Shown in pieces: positions 30,585 through 30,871 of a stretch of 30,871 nt of DNA (positions are counted from its first letter, which is position 1; the number at the start of each line of letters is the position of its first letter). A model generated the notes under the pieces. It was not told where the DNA came from and searched no databases. It saw nothing but the letters and a program-made list of their open reading frames with translations. Location of the stretch: the NCBI GenBank assembly GCA_015501055.1, contig JADNYV010000412.1, positions 1 through 30,871 on the forward strand. The letters run 5' to 3'. The translations under genes were made by a program, and so were the position numbers. Source of the DNA: Mucidula mucida. Its lineage: Eukaryota > Basidiomycota > Agaricomycetes > Agaricales > Physalacriaceae.

Positions 30585-30871
30585 TGTTAGCGACTGACTA
30601 AGCCACGAGACTCAACCAGGTACCACAGCAAGAACTAAGGAAGAAAGCGTTCGCGTTTGTAAGACTAGGCTAGGCCAGGTGTATAAACGAGATCGGAACT
30701 AAAGTACAATGATACTACACTACTGCTTATATACTAGTAAGTCTGTGTTTGAGACTCCTTGTCCATACGTGTTTCCACTAGGGATGCTCCACGCCCTTGA
30801 CCCAGTGTTGTATGCTACTAGTCTGTGAAACCATTAAATACGGGTGGTAACTGCATGTAAGTAATAATACT
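30585..30871 (-). repeat. 5' LTR of element C (partial)
   Basis: Direct repeat of 24005-24291; the remaining ~234 bp lie beyond the window. Minus-strand end GCTAACA sits 2 nt from the primer site. Confidence 0.93.

Larger units (their letters stand above)
24005..30871 (-). mobile_element. Ty3/gypsy chromovirus 'C' (5' LTR cut by window end)
   Basis: Minus-strand order from right to left: 5' LTR (partial), primer site, leader, gag, pol (protease, RT, RNase H, integrase, chromodomain), polypurine tract, 3' LTR. The chromodomain at the integrase C-terminus marks it as a chromovirus, a class whose chromodomain can steer integration to heterochromatin (family knowledge). Gag is intact; pol has a 590-bp tandem duplication and three stops, so this copy cannot make its enzymes. 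It sits inside a copy of R1. The other target-duplication copy is outside the window. Confidence 0.95.

Noticed and set aside
1..30871. CRISPR array, operon or prokaryotic signals
   Set aside because: No regularly spaced repeats, no operon-like gene packing; the introns and Ty3/gypsy elements point to a fungus.

Overview
The window looks like nested repeat DNA from a filamentous basidiomycete, probably an agaricomycete. This is inferred from the Ty3/gypsy lineages present, from many 43-57 nt introns of GTAAGT...CTGAC...YAG type, and from CpG-directed decay. I see no intact cellular gene, no tRNA or rRNA and no CRISPR. Almost everything is transposable elements inserted into one another, plus repeats of unknown origin.

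Layout. (1) 1-8514: a giant inverted repeat. Arms 1-3169 and 5347-8514 are reverse complements (paired coordinates sum to 8516, or to 8515 outside a 1-nt indel near 128) around a 2.2 kb spacer. Each arm carries an unidentified repeat ('R1'), a 448-bp LTR and the start of gag of a broken Ty3/gypsy element ('A'). The spacer carries the rest of gag and a degenerate protease/RT/RNase H. (2) 8515-11017, resuming at 21610-22320: a tract with many well-formed short introns but no long ORF, cut in two by element B. (3) 11018-21609: a full-length Ty3/gypsy element ('B', + strand) with 308-bp LTRs and a 4-bp target duplication. A 3.7 kb DNA transposon with its own terminal inverted repeats and 8-bp target duplication sits inside its gag. 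(4) 22321-23538: no recognisable gene, but a strong 89-nt hairpin. (5) 23539-24004: a diverged copy of R1, interrupted by (6) 24005-30871: a chromodomain Ty3/gypsy element ('C', - strand) with 521-bp LTRs, the 5' one cut by the window end. C has an intact gag and a pol broken by a 590-bp tandem duplication and three stops.

How the parts work. In all three retroelements pol lies in the -1 frame relative to gag, and a GGGTTTT heptamer (GGATTTT in the decayed A) sits in the correct phase at the end of gag. In C it is followed by a 5-nt spacer and a 9-bp stem-loop, the standard -1 ribosomal frameshift layout. A and C also have, 2 nt after the 5' LTR, a 10-11 nt sequence complementary to the LTR just downstream of its TATA box. 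That is the layout of Tf1-type self-primed reverse transcription; B instead has a TGG-type tRNA primer site. The differences I counted between LTR pairs (11 in B, 7 in C) are all transitions, 16 of 18 at CpG, so the elements appear to be decaying by CpG deamination.
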